From: Mesorhabditis belari
Taxonomy: Eukaryota; Nematoda; Chromadorea; Rhabditida; Rhabditidae
Assembly: GCA_958450365.1 (NCBI GenBank)
Contig: CAUEEP010000022.1
Location: forward strand, 434,001-498,000
Direction of reading: 5' to 3'
DNA length: 64,000 nt
Position numbers and translations under genes: made by a program. Each line of letters starts with the position of its first letter. The stretch's first letter is position 1. Under the pieces are notes generated by a model. That model saw nothing but the letters and a program-made list of their open reading frames with translations. It did not search any database and was not told where the DNA came from. Positions 46,023-55,880 of this stretch are shown one piece after another.

Positions 46023-47704
46023 ATGAATTGCGACTTGGTCCCAATTTTCGCGTATTCGAAGAAATGGGTGTTCAAGGAAAACTATCAGGTTTGATAATAT
46101 TAAAGTTTAATGTTAAAATTAATTGTTTAGCCAACAACCGTTTACCAGGGAATGCCAGTCAACATTGAGCTTACGCATCGCCGACAAGCAATTGATTACA
46201 TCTACAAATTGCAAGAAATTCTCAGCAAATATGGTCAGTTGATGTAAGTCTTTCGTTTTATTAGCCTCACACTATTTTATTTTTAGTCCAAACGTAAATG
46301 TACTGATATCAGCCGTTTACTTGCAGCGATTCTACTATGTTCACTCATTTTATAGTGTTGATGCTAAGGTACGTTTTTTTTATTGTAATGTCCATATTGT
46401 AATCTCTTTTTAGCAACTCGCCGCTGCTTCACTTTTTCTTGCTTGCAAAACGAATGATCCGTGTGTTCCAATTGGAAAATTAGCTCGAGCTTATTGGGAG
46501 CTAAATTTTCCAAATACTCCAGGGCTTCCAACTTCGGTAGGTGATCATTTGACGTAGCAAGTGTTTATTGCAAATTTTAGAAGTTGGATGATGTAACGCA
46601 GATAATTGTGGAACTGGAGAAAGCGCTGCTCCTAACACTAGGTACCTTTTTACGATGTACTTTAAAACTGAAAAGTTTTAGGCTTTGACATTCATGTTGA
46701 CTTGCCGCATCCAGTTGTCTTGAAAATGTTTATGGAACTCTCGTGGACTAGTTTGCTCCCAGTGTTGCATTAACTTTTCTGGTTTAGATGTTAAGGATCT
46801 TAAAAGGCTGAGCTATCAATTCGCCACTGATGTGTGGGTTTTGATCTCGGTTTTCCATTATTAAACATTTTCTTTAGAATTTGTCAAACGGATTTGATTC
46901 TTCGCTACACAAAAGAAGAAATCGCCGTTGCTTGCATTTTTTCAATCTCGTCATGGATGAATTTCAAAGTGGGTAACATACAATATGAACTTATTTTAAG
47001 CTCAATCTGAGAAAAGTTTGTATAATTTAGATTCCTGTCAACGAATGGTGGAAGCAGTTTGTTCCAATGCTAGAGGAAGATGTGCTAATTGGTAATTATC
47101 TGCTTAATACGTTTAAAGTTTCATTTAGAAATTGCAAACAATTTTTACGAGCTTTGCGCCACGAAATGCAAGTATAAGCTGAAAATTCTCAAACACGAGT
47201 GCTTTATAAATCTGGGCTATTAATAGGATTGTTTAGTTTTCTCTGTATGCGCAAACTTCCTACCAGAACAGTGATGGTTCCATTGAAAAGCCAGACTCAC
47301 AATGACAAGCGAGCCCTGTTCAACCAGACACAGTAAGTTCTTTGTTTTGTGTAAAAACAGGAAATCTTTCTCGAGCAGCTCGCTGCTGGGTGGTTGCTAC
47401 GTTTCTTCTGAAGTAATCGCGGATGATGAAAAGGTATTTATCAACTATGGATTTGTGTACCTATTTAACTTGACGACTCTAGATAAATTTAAAAGAATAC
47501 TTTAGACCTCAGAATCAAATTCGGACACTGATGATTTGACAAGCAGTGCACAAGCTCCTCCACTGAGTCCGTCTGATGGTGGTTTTGTCAGGTTGGTAAT
47601 TTTGCACTTTAACATAGAAAACTTTGATTCGTTTCAAATGAAAGCTTTTTAGTGCTTCGAGTGACGATGACGATGGAATTGTAGTCAAGAAGCCACGCCT
47701 TTAG
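46023..47704 (+). CDS. cit-1: Cyclin T (P-TEFb subunit, CIT-1-like)
   Basis: Cyclin T binds CDK9 to form P-TEFb, which phosphorylates the RNA polymerase II tail for elongation. Exon 1 gives MNCDLVPIFAYSKKWVF. The first cyclin box follows: THRRQAIDYIYKLQEI, VNVLISAVYLQRFYYVHSFY and QLAAASLFLACKTNDPCVPI, then GKLARAYWELNFPNTPG. DVTQIIVELEKALLLTLGFD and HVDLPHPVVLKMFMEL match the cyclin T linker (FD-NV-LPH). The second box has SYQFATD, DLILRYTKEEIAVACIFSIS and WWKQFVPMLEEDVLIEIANN. The C-terminal exons are Ser/Asp-rich and end DDDDGIVVKKPRL, an NLS-like tail, with TAG at 47702-47704. A 37-bp intron (donor GTTTGC) after MELSWT is inferred from frame. The start is the first ATG; no upstream exon seems needed. 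Cyclin K is less likely. Confidence 0.87.
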
Positions 47705-48002
47705 TGAACTGCATTCAAGTTGCTTTCATATCAAGTAATATTGCGTCTTTATTTTAATTTTTAATGTCTGTTTTAATGCTGTTAAGGTTTTAGTTTTAAG
47801 AATGCTAATTTCTAAATTTATGTTGAAATGTTGCACTTGTGTTTCACTAGGTATTTGCTGTTTCTTTGTTAGTTAATTATAAATGTTGTTGGTTTTCGTT
47901 GATAGAGAAATTAAAAATCGATAGAAAAGCAGGAAAGTTAGAGAAAATCAGGCACGATTAAGCAGTAAGCTGTGAATTTTTGATCAATCCCTTTATTTAA
48001 TT

Positions 48003-48673
48003 TCAGCAATTCTTGTTGGCGAAACAGCAATTGCAGTGTTTTCCCGAGACGAGCATGTCGTTGATTAGTGGCTGAAATTTTGAATGTGATGGCCATTACT
48101 AACAAGACGATCGGTACTTTTTTTCTACATCTCTTCTTTCAAATTACCGTACCCCATTGAATTGTTTCTCTTCTTTGACAGCCAAACAACATTGATGACA
48201 ATCACTGATTGGTTTCTCTTTTGTTCCATCACAAATCTCTTTCACTCTAGTGGAAACCGTCTTAAAATCGGTGAGCGATTGGGTGACACAAGCTGGAATT
48301 TGGGGATGCTTTTACCTTGAATTGAACTGGAATTGTTTTCTAAAATGCATCAAAATAGATGCTAGTGAGTAAATAAATTCCAAAAAAGTAAAAATTTCAA
48401 ATGCTTTCTAGTTGATGTGAAAATGGAAAAATGGGAAAAATTCAAGTTACAGTACTCACTCTGCATCATGCACCCCGGTGGAAGAGCCTGGAAAACACAG
48501 ATTGTTAGTGATCCTTTATCTTTTTCAGAGCCAAGACATTTGTTAAGATACCATATGCTTAAGAAGATTTTTATATTGTGAATAGTTTTTAGAGTTTTAG
48601 ACCATTTTCCAAATCAAATCAATACCCAAATCGCCTCGAGGCAAACGACGAAAAAGATGAAAAGTTTAAGCAT
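48003..48673 (-). CDS. Gene C: 94-residue secreted cysteine-rich protein
   Basis: Four small exons join in frame: 48626-48673, 48460-48487, 48153-48292 and 48003-48071. Exon 1 is a signal peptide MLKLFIFFVVCLEAIW. The mature part has ten cysteines: ALPPGCMMQ, then TCVTQSLTDFKTVSTRVKEI, then ISDCHQCCLAVKEEKQFNG and HCNCCFANKNC-stop. The intron after CMMQ is phase 1 and is followed by [A]CT-TGT. This is the same position, phase and residue context as in genes A (S-CRQ) and B (T-CQQ). The spacing DCxxCC...CNCC...C is also shared. It is therefore the short form of the same family, without the Pro/Gly cassettes. No known family or function was recognised. All junctions are GT/AG. Confidence 0.8.
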
Positions 48674-48894
48674 TTAATTTGGAATTGTAAAATAATATTT
48701 TTTGAAAGATTGGAATGGATTTTGAATGGAATTCTGTTTTGTGAGAGCTATGACAAAAAATCTTGAGAATTCGTAGACAAAATATTTTTTCTCAAACTTT
48801 GCGATGACGATTTGATGCGAAGTTTTGGAAGAAAAGAGAATTCTTTTTGTTTAATGATTAAGATTAAGTAAATAAATTGATTTTATTTCCAAAA

Positions 48895-49155
48895 TCAACC
48901 AGAAAGCACTTTCGGTCTGAATTTGGTGTGGAGTAGGCAAGCTGGAAATGAAAAGTTTTTGAAAACTAATTTTAGGCTACAGTAACCTTGGCTATCGTTT
49001 CTTATTAACCATTTAACCATCTTATTAACCATTAGAAACGAAATAAATAGTTTTCATGTTTCTTTCGACTTTCACTTGTTCACAACACCGTTTACAATTG
49101 GAGTCATTTGGAGTAGCTGGGGAATCACACGGTGAACTGCTTTTCCGAATGATAG
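48895..49155 (-). CDS. Gene D: divergent paralogue of gene C, 3' part only
   Basis: Two exons (49030-49155 and 48895-48941) keep frame and use the same phases as gene C. The first begins with two bases completing a codon, and contains SPCDSPATPNDSNCKRCCEQ, matching the D/N-CxxCC motif. The last exon gives CLLHTKFRPKVLSG-stop, without the CNCC motif. No signal-peptide exon was seen upstream. It may be a decayed or fast-evolving copy next to gene C. Confidence 0.42.
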
Positions 49156-49359
49156 CTGAAAATTTAAGAGCTTTAAATGAGTTTTTTTCATGAAAAGCAA
49201 TAGACTAAAATATTTAATTCTCAGATAAGAGCTATCGGGCCAAACTTCAATCCAAGCCTTTCAATCATTCGTCTCCTAAAACATGTCCTTTTTTAAAAAA
49301 AACTACCATAAGCTTCTAATTTTATCGAATCTAATTCAAATGGACCTCGATTGACAGCT

Positions 49360-50290
49360 CCATGGCTTGCCTTGAGATCTAAAAGATAAATGATTATGAT
49401 TAGAAAAGATTTGAGATGAAGAAATGTGAAGTTAGACTATAAATTGAAATATTCGGAGTTGAAATGCGAGAGAATGACGAAACTTGGGAGGACGGATTTG
49501 TTGAAGCCGAATTTATTCCTCCAACAACAATGATTATCGCGGCGAAAAAATAAACTACTCCTACGTTCTCTACGCCGCGTTCAGTGTGTTAGAAAGGGAC
49601 GACAAGTTTTAAATAAAAGCCCAATAGTGAAAATGATCTTGGATCTTGGAAAGTGAGTTCCTGAAAATCATAAAGCTTGCCAACATTTTCTTTGACCCTG
49701 TCTATATACGCCTCTAAATCATCCGTCTTATTGGGCTTGTTGAAGCATAATTGAGCGTCATCCAAACTCGACTTGACGAGCGAAAATGGTGTTTTGTATG
49801 TTGCAATTGGTGCAATTTTTCCGTCAGTTTCCCGTCAAGAAGTTGCTTCTCTTCATAATATCACTCCTGATATTTTTCTTGAATTCCAAAATTCTCATGT
49901 GGTTTTCATAATTCTCGAGCGGAAGCCTAATTTAGTACTATCTTTCTATCTCGATTTGAATAAGTGACCATTTACGAGACATTTTCACTATTGAGCTTTA
50001 TTTTTTTATTTAAATCATTTTATTTAAAAGTTGTCGTCCCTTTCTAACACACTGAACGCGGCGTAGAGAACGTAGGAGTAGTTTATTTTTTCGCCGCGAT
50101 AATCATTGTTGTTGGAGGAATAAATTCGGCTTCAACAAATCCGTCCTCCCAAGTTTCGTCATCCTCTCGCATTTCAACTCCGAATATTTCAATTTATAGT
50201 CTAACTTCACATTTCTTCATCTCAAATCTTTTCTAATCATAATCATTTATCTTCTAGATCTCAAGGCAAGCCAGAGCTGTCAATCGAGGT
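49360..50290. repeat. Large inverted duplication around a ubiquitin-like gene 5' region
   Basis: 49360-49610 and 50030-50290 are inverted copies. AATTGAAATATTCGGAGTTG, GAGGACGGATTTGTTGAAGC, AACGTTCTCTACGCCGCG-type and GTGTGTTAGAAAGGGACGAC-type segments occur in both orientations. The 420-bp spacer carries a fragment (49822-49930) of the ubiquitin-like gene's third exon, FPSVSRQEVASLHNITPDIF. The same 5' region occurs a third time at 52310-52460. Confidence 0.8.
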
Positions 50291-51086
50291 CCGTTTGAAA
50301 GGTCACGAAGAGAATACGATTCGAATCACTGGATTCAATATTGATGCCGAGGTTTGTTTTTAATTCATTTAATTTTTAAACGCCTTTATTTAGGCAGAAA
50401 TCGAGAAGTTGAAGGAAAAATCGATTCAGAATTCAAAATTCTGATTTTGGAGTCGATTCCAAGAATCTACAGTTTTTCTTCACTGGTGTTGAACTTGGTT
50501 TTCTTGGTACTTTGAAGGAGGCTAAAATAACAGGAAAGCACGATTGTGGTGGTAAGTTGAATTTTTTTGCATTTTGAACTGTCTAGGCAATGTTTTCAAC
50601 TAAGTTTTATAGCTAGGATGTGTCAAAATTTATAACAAATCAAATTCGTGTCACTATTTTTGCGTTATTCGGCCATGGTTTTCGACATCACTCTGTTAGA
50701 TCTTTTACATTTGTGGCTAGGATGAAATTTTAAGTTATATTTTAGTTAACATTTAGACCTTGGCCTCAGTTTTTAATTGAAAACATAACTTTAAAACATA
50801 TATATTTTTTTAAATAAGCGGAAGTTCACTTCATTCATAACCAATTTGACTCTCTTTGGATTATCTATATAGCGTCTCGCGAAATTACCAACTTTGAGTA
50901 GGGTTTTTATTATGCATTAAAAAATACTTATATTTTAGAACGATACAAGAGATCGAAGTGAGTCAGCCAGACGACTTGGCTAAGTACAAAGAAGCCGTCG
51001 TTCAAATGCTCGCCGTCTACTCCGTCTTGGATCTTGGCGATCATCATGATGACAATCTGATATTTACAACGCCTCATCGCTCCTAA
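50265..51086 (+). pseudogene. Ubiquitin-like domain gene copy, plus strand, decayed
   Basis: Exon 1 reads ELSIEVRLKGHEENTIRITG but the start ATG is lost (CCAGAGCTG here, CCATGGAGCTG in the minus copy). Exon 2 begins AEIEKLKEKSIQNSKF then stops; the rest (VDSKNLQFFFTGVELGFLGT) is in another frame, and a 2-bp deletion follows in the KIT-EEST segment. Exon 3 gives IQEIEVSQPDDLAKYKEAVV and ends DDNLIFTTPHRS-stop. The strand pattern L-V-L-K...LKEKI...LQFFFNG.EL...TLKEAKI..ST.VVV fits a ubiquitin fold. Confidence 0.6.
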
Positions 51087-51289
51087 ATTCAAAATTTCGT
51101 TTTTACATTATTATTTCTTTATTATACATATGCTTTATTCAGGGGCAAATAAAAGGAAGTCAAAGAATGATGGATGCACATAATATATTGACATAATAGA
51201 AAACCCAAAAAGCACGGTAAAACTACAAATAGAAAACACAAATTCAAAAAGATTTTAATTGGTTATGAATGAAGTGAACTTCCGCTTCG

Positions 51290-52307
51290 ATTCCGAGTGC
51301 ATGTAAAAATTTTTAGACGAACAACTCCTTCAAATCGGGGCCTTGGCGGGTAGCAAATAAAATTTTCGATTGAAGTATTTGACGAAGAGGAATTGAGCTG
51401 TGCTTCTAGAATAAATACAGTAATATATGCTAGTCTTGTTACTAAATGTATAGAGGAAAATCTAAACCGCCCTCTAATACAAAATATAGCATAGCTAAGA
51501 AAACTTACGACGAATGTTATCCCGGGCACCAACTTCGTGATGTGTTTTGATGAAATATTTGATCGTTTCTCCTTTCCTTGTGAGAAGACAGATGATTTTG
51601 TTGCGGCTGCCAACAGGATGCTCCGCAAAATTGATGGTTGCTTCGCTGCCGAAGATTCTTTCAAAATAAATTTTTGCCGAACCTAAACAAAGAATCTCCG
51701 TACTTTCTTATTTGCTTTCTCCAAAAACTCACTTGAATTTGCTCCGGAAATTGATCTAAGTAGGTTGCAACCTTTTTCTGCAACCAAATTAGGCTTCCGC
51801 TCGAGAATTATGAAAAACACATGAGGATTTTGGAATTCAAGAAAAATATCAGGAGTGATATTATGAAGAGAAGCAACTTCTTGACGGGAAACTGACGGAA
51901 AAATTGCTTCTTTGTACTTAGCCAAGTCATCTGGCTGACTCACTTCGATCTCTTGTATCGTTCTAAAATATAAGCATTTTTTAATGCATAATAAAAACCC
52001 TACTCAAAGTTGGTAATTTCGCGAGACGCTATATAGATAATCCAAAGAGAGTCAAATTGGTTATTTTAGCCTCCTTCAAAGTACCAAGAAAACCAAGTTC
52101 AACACCATTGAAGAAAAACTGTAGATTCTTGGAATCGACTAGAGAAATAGAACTGATTTTTTCCTTCAACCTCTCCATTTTTGCCTAAATAAAGGTGTTT
52201 AAAGATTAAATGAATTAAAAACAAACCTCGGCATCAATATTGAATCCAGTGATTCGAATCGTATTCTCTTCGTGACCTTTCAAACGGACCTCGATTGACA
52301 GCTCCAT
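51290..52307 (-). pseudogene. Ubiquitin-like domain gene copy, minus strand, probably truncated
   Basis: Exon 1 (52227-52307) starts with an intact ATG, MELSIEVRLKGHEENTIRIT, and exon 2 (from 52184) reads AKMERLKEKISSISLVDSKN then LQFFFNGVELGFLGTLKEAK. Compared with the other copies, the end of exon 2 and the donor are deleted, so the frame runs into intron sequence and stops (TLFGLSI). Exons 51.7-51.96 kb (EVSQPDDLAKYKEAIFPSVS, EFQNPHVFFIILERKPN) and 51.5-51.69 kb (SEATINFAEHPVGSRNKIIC) are still open. It could be functional only if another splice skips the defect. Confidence 0.5.
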
Positions 52308-52479
52308 GGCTTGCCTTGAGATCTAAAAGATAAATGATTATGATTAGAAAAGATTTGAGATGAAGAAATGTGAAGTTAGACTATAAATTGAAATATTCGG
52401 AGTTGAAATGCGAGAGAATGACGAAACTTGGGAGGACGGATTTGTTGAAGCCGAATTTATTCAAAAAAAAAATTCAACT

Positions 52480-52655
52480 TACCACCACAATCGTGCTTTC
52501 CTCTGTTATTTTAGCCTCATTCAAAGTACCAAGAAAACCAAGTTCAACGCCAGTGAAGAAAAACTGTAGATTCTTGGAATCGACTCCAAAATCAGAATTT
52601 TGAATTCTGAATCGATTTTTCCTTCAACTTCTCGATTTCTGCCTAAATAAAGGCG
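52480..52655 (-). pseudogene. Ubiquitin-like gene exon 2 fragment
   Basis: Carries the intact exon end TLNEAKITEESTIVV followed by GTAAGT, and the same frame-breaking segment as the plus copy (KSIQNSKF). Exon 1 is missing: beyond 52680 the sequence switches to an unrelated foldback repeat. Confidence 0.55.
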
Positions 52656-52684
52656 TTTAAAAATTAAATGAATTAAAAACCTTT

Positions 52685-52925
52685 TTTTGCTGGAAAAGGC
52701 CATAGAGCTTCAAACATATTTTCACATAGGGCAATCGTACTACGCAACTTAACGCTTTTTAGCAGTTTTTGCCTTTTAGCCCAAATTTGACGTGTCAGCG
52801 AGGTCTAATTTGTCGAAATTCGAGATCTTCGCATACGATTCCCCTATCTGAAAACACTTTTGAAGCTCTACGGCCTTTCCTAAGGCCTTTTCCAGCGAAA
52901 AAAGGTGTGCTTTTGTCCCACCACC
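52685..52925. mobile_element. Foldback repeat (GCTGGAAAAGGCC arms)
   Basis: TTTGCTGGAAAAGGCCATAG at the left and AAGGCCTTTTCCAGCGAAAA at the right are inverted. A related copy is at 55718-55880, joined there to the repeat family of 29641-30540. Confidence 0.65.
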
Positions 52926-52997
52926 CAGACTAATGCATTGATTGATTCGTTTTGCTTCAACTTTTGCATTTTGAGTGCTTTTTTGCGACTTTTGAAT

Positions 52998-53262
52998 TAC
53001 CGTAAATACTGTAATAGTACCCGACCGCCATAATGAGTTGCGGAGTGTTGCGTAGTCTAGCTTTGAACGCGTTTTTCTCGACACTGGTTTATGCTACAAT
53101 GGGGTTTATGCTATCAAAAAATAGCTGAAATTCAGGGCTATTTTTTTGATACCAAAGACGCATTTTTTGGAAGTACGGGTGCTTTGCAAAAAATGAAATA
53201 CTAAAAAACCTTTTCGACTACGCGACTGTACGAGGTGGGGTACTATTACAGTATTTACGGTA
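52998..53262. mobile_element. Palindromic MITE, family F2 copy 3
   Basis: Ends TACCGTAAATACTGTAATAG and its complement. It shares the interior GAGTGTTGCGTAGTCTAGC with the copies at 12984 and 16500. Confidence 0.8.
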
Positions 53263-53862
53263 GGTATCTGCTTATGAGGGAAAAGGGAATCAGGCTTGAC
53301 TTATTGTTAGTTAGCTTTGCTGTAAGTCTGGCTCTGGCCTGTTCTAGCTTACAAGTCATAGATCTCTAGTTATGAACTTTCGGATCCCTATGACCCGCTG
53401 CATAAAGCGTTTTCTAAAATGTGTCAACTTTCGACAAATACCATAATCCTGTCGGTTCTAGCCAATTTATTTGGGTTCTGTGGGAGTTCACAAAGGATAA
53501 GGATCAAAAGGATCAAAAGATATAAAAGGAAGATAGCCTCTAGGGCAAGATTACGGTAGTCAAAAAGTTGATTTTAGAAAGCTTTAGCCGAGAGCCTTTT
53601 AGCCGAGAGAACTCTATGATAAGATTCTATACCACGCTCCGACTACCGTACCTTGCCAGTTTATTTCATTTTGTTTCCTTTTCATTTTCGAGAAAAGAGT
53701 TGCGACTTTCTGGTAACTTTCTCTGCTATCTATCTCTGCTGCTGCTAGTGGCGCACAATTACTCGCACTCAGTTCAAATTCACATTTTGAACTTTGATCT
53801 CTAATCAAAATTCATTGTTTTCTAGTAAAAATGAGCTAGATTTTGGAAAGAATAAATAAAAA

Positions 53863-53996
53863 GGTTCCAATACGGTTCCATGACGGTGCCAACACGGTTC
53901 CATGACGGTTCCAATACGGTTCCAATACGGTTCCAATACGGTTCCTATTTTGATCTAATACGGTTCCAATACGGTTCCTAATACGGTTCCTAAATA
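53863..53996 (-). repeat. 11-bp minisatellite (AATACGGTTCC)
   Basis: About 11 units of AATACGGTTCC or CATGACGGTTC, the reverse complement of the array at 35958-36200. Confidence 0.9.
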
Positions 53997-54479
53997 AAGC
54001 TGCTTTTCTTTGATTTTGAGCCATTGAAACTAGTTACAAAAACCAGAAAATCATGATTCCACCGCAGGAAACGCGTGTCGCCACTTTACAGCACTCTAGC
54101 AAAAGTTTAGAAACTTTTCTGATCAAATCCAGAAAACACATTGCAGGAGAAATATTCAAATTGATAATAAAAAAAAGAATTTGGTCGATTGATTGACTCT
54201 TCGCTAAGCTAGAGAATCTAAACTGAATGCGGGTAATTGTGCGCCACCCTGTATTTGGTGTTCTGTTAACCTTTTCTTCGTTTATTCGTCTCCTATAAAG
54301 TTTCTACTAATCATATGCAGGGAATCATATGCAATTAATACAATTGGAATTGTAAACAGCCATGGGCTGTTTGTGAAGAGGGTTTTGTGCTGTCAGAGGT
54401 GATGTCTGAAGCGGTGGAACCATGTTGTAGACATGGGCACTATAAACTATAAAAATGACAAACTGCCAGCTACAAACGC

Positions 54480-54785
54480 TTTGAACTTACTTCAAATCTG
54501 CCGGATTGACATGGTCTATAGCTCAAAAGATAGAGAATCTCAAGAGCTTTCGAATGAACTAAAAGTACGCCTAAAAGAGCAATCCTAAAGTAAGTTACAG
54601 TGGTTTGCAGTCGACCGGACCTTACTCGCGCCTAGTTGAAGCGATCAAGGACTACAAACCACTGTAACTTTCTTTAGCATTGATATTTTTCGGTGTGCTT
54701 TGGTCCATTCGAAAGCTCTTGAAATTCTCTATCTTTTGAGCTATAGATCATGTCAATCAGTACGGGAAAACCGCGTTAAACTCTA
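54480..54785. mobile_element. Foldback element without ORF
   Basis: Inverted arms: GCTCAAAAGATAGAGAATCT with TCTCTATCTTTTGAGC, GAGCTTTCGAATG with CATTCGAAAGCTC, and GTTACAGTGGTTTG with CAAACCACTGTAAC, around a centre near 54620. Confidence 0.7.
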
Positions 54786-55432
54786 TATTCCAACACCTAC
54801 ACTGGCTATAAGCCAGGCTAGCAGCCAAGTTTGATTTCTCCCGGGAAACCGTTTTTTTAAACATCACCAATTTTAAACAGCTAACAATAAGCTTGGATCT
54901 TTGAGATCAGTTTCATTATGCACAAATTTTACCCCGCATTCTCGAATCAGCTGTAAAAATAGAGTCTATCGGAATTCTCATGAAGCCAAACGTAAATGGG
55001 AAAGGCTCAGGGAGGGGCGGGGTCTTTTTTGATGATGGGAGGGGATAGCCAGGGTAGAATATTCTCCTTTTTCCTCAAACATTTCCCCAAAAGCTTATCG
55101 TCGTGAATATTTTCAGCATTTCCATGTTTAGGATGTACACTCGATCATTTCAACTTTTTTGTTTATCTTTTGAATGAATCCATTTCTGAATCCATTTCTC
55201 GAGGATTACATTTTTGCGATCACTGTTTTTGACATCCAATTTCCCAGAGGTTTCTTCAGGGAGAAATTCTGAATAATAGAAAACTAAAAACATTTGACAA
55301 ACGTTTATTAGAAAACATTGATTCTAGCTTTTAAGAATATTTAGTTTAACGAATTTACAGCTTATAGAGATCAGCTTATTATTTAAGTGGATTGGTTTTT
55401 CACCTGCACAATATCTCTTTAGATGTTCTTTG

Positions 55433-55880
55433 TAGAGTGTGTTCCTCGCGAGTAATGCGTTTTTTAAAACGCACACTTGGGAAAAAATTACCGTACTTTT
55501 AGCAAAATTATTGCAAAAAATGACGCAAAAATTATTGCAAAAAAAATGACGAGCCCCGCATTATATACGACACTTTTAAAGATACTCAGCCGTTTAACTG
55601 ATTTGGTGGGAAATTCCCCTTCCAATGTAAAAAATGATTTTTTTCTTTGAAAAACCTGGGGAGTGGGACAAATGCGACCTTTTTTTGCGCACCTGGACAT
55701 TTGCGCACCTTTTTTTTGCTGGAAAAGGCCTTAGGAAAGGTCGTAGAGCTTCAAAAATGTTTTCATAGATGGGAATCGTATGCGTAGATTCAGAATTTTG
55801 ACAAATCAGACCTCGCTGACACGGCAAATTCGGGCTAAAAGGCAAAAACTGCGGAAAAGCGTTAAGTTGCGTAGTTTTTG
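55433..55880. mobile_element. Chimeric foldback fragment
   Basis: The first part (TAGAGTGTGTTCCTCGCGAG through GCACCTGGACATTTGCGCAC) matches one arm of 29641-30540. At about 55717 it switches to the family at 52685-52925 (GCTGGAAAAGGCCTTAGGAA). Confidence 0.7.
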
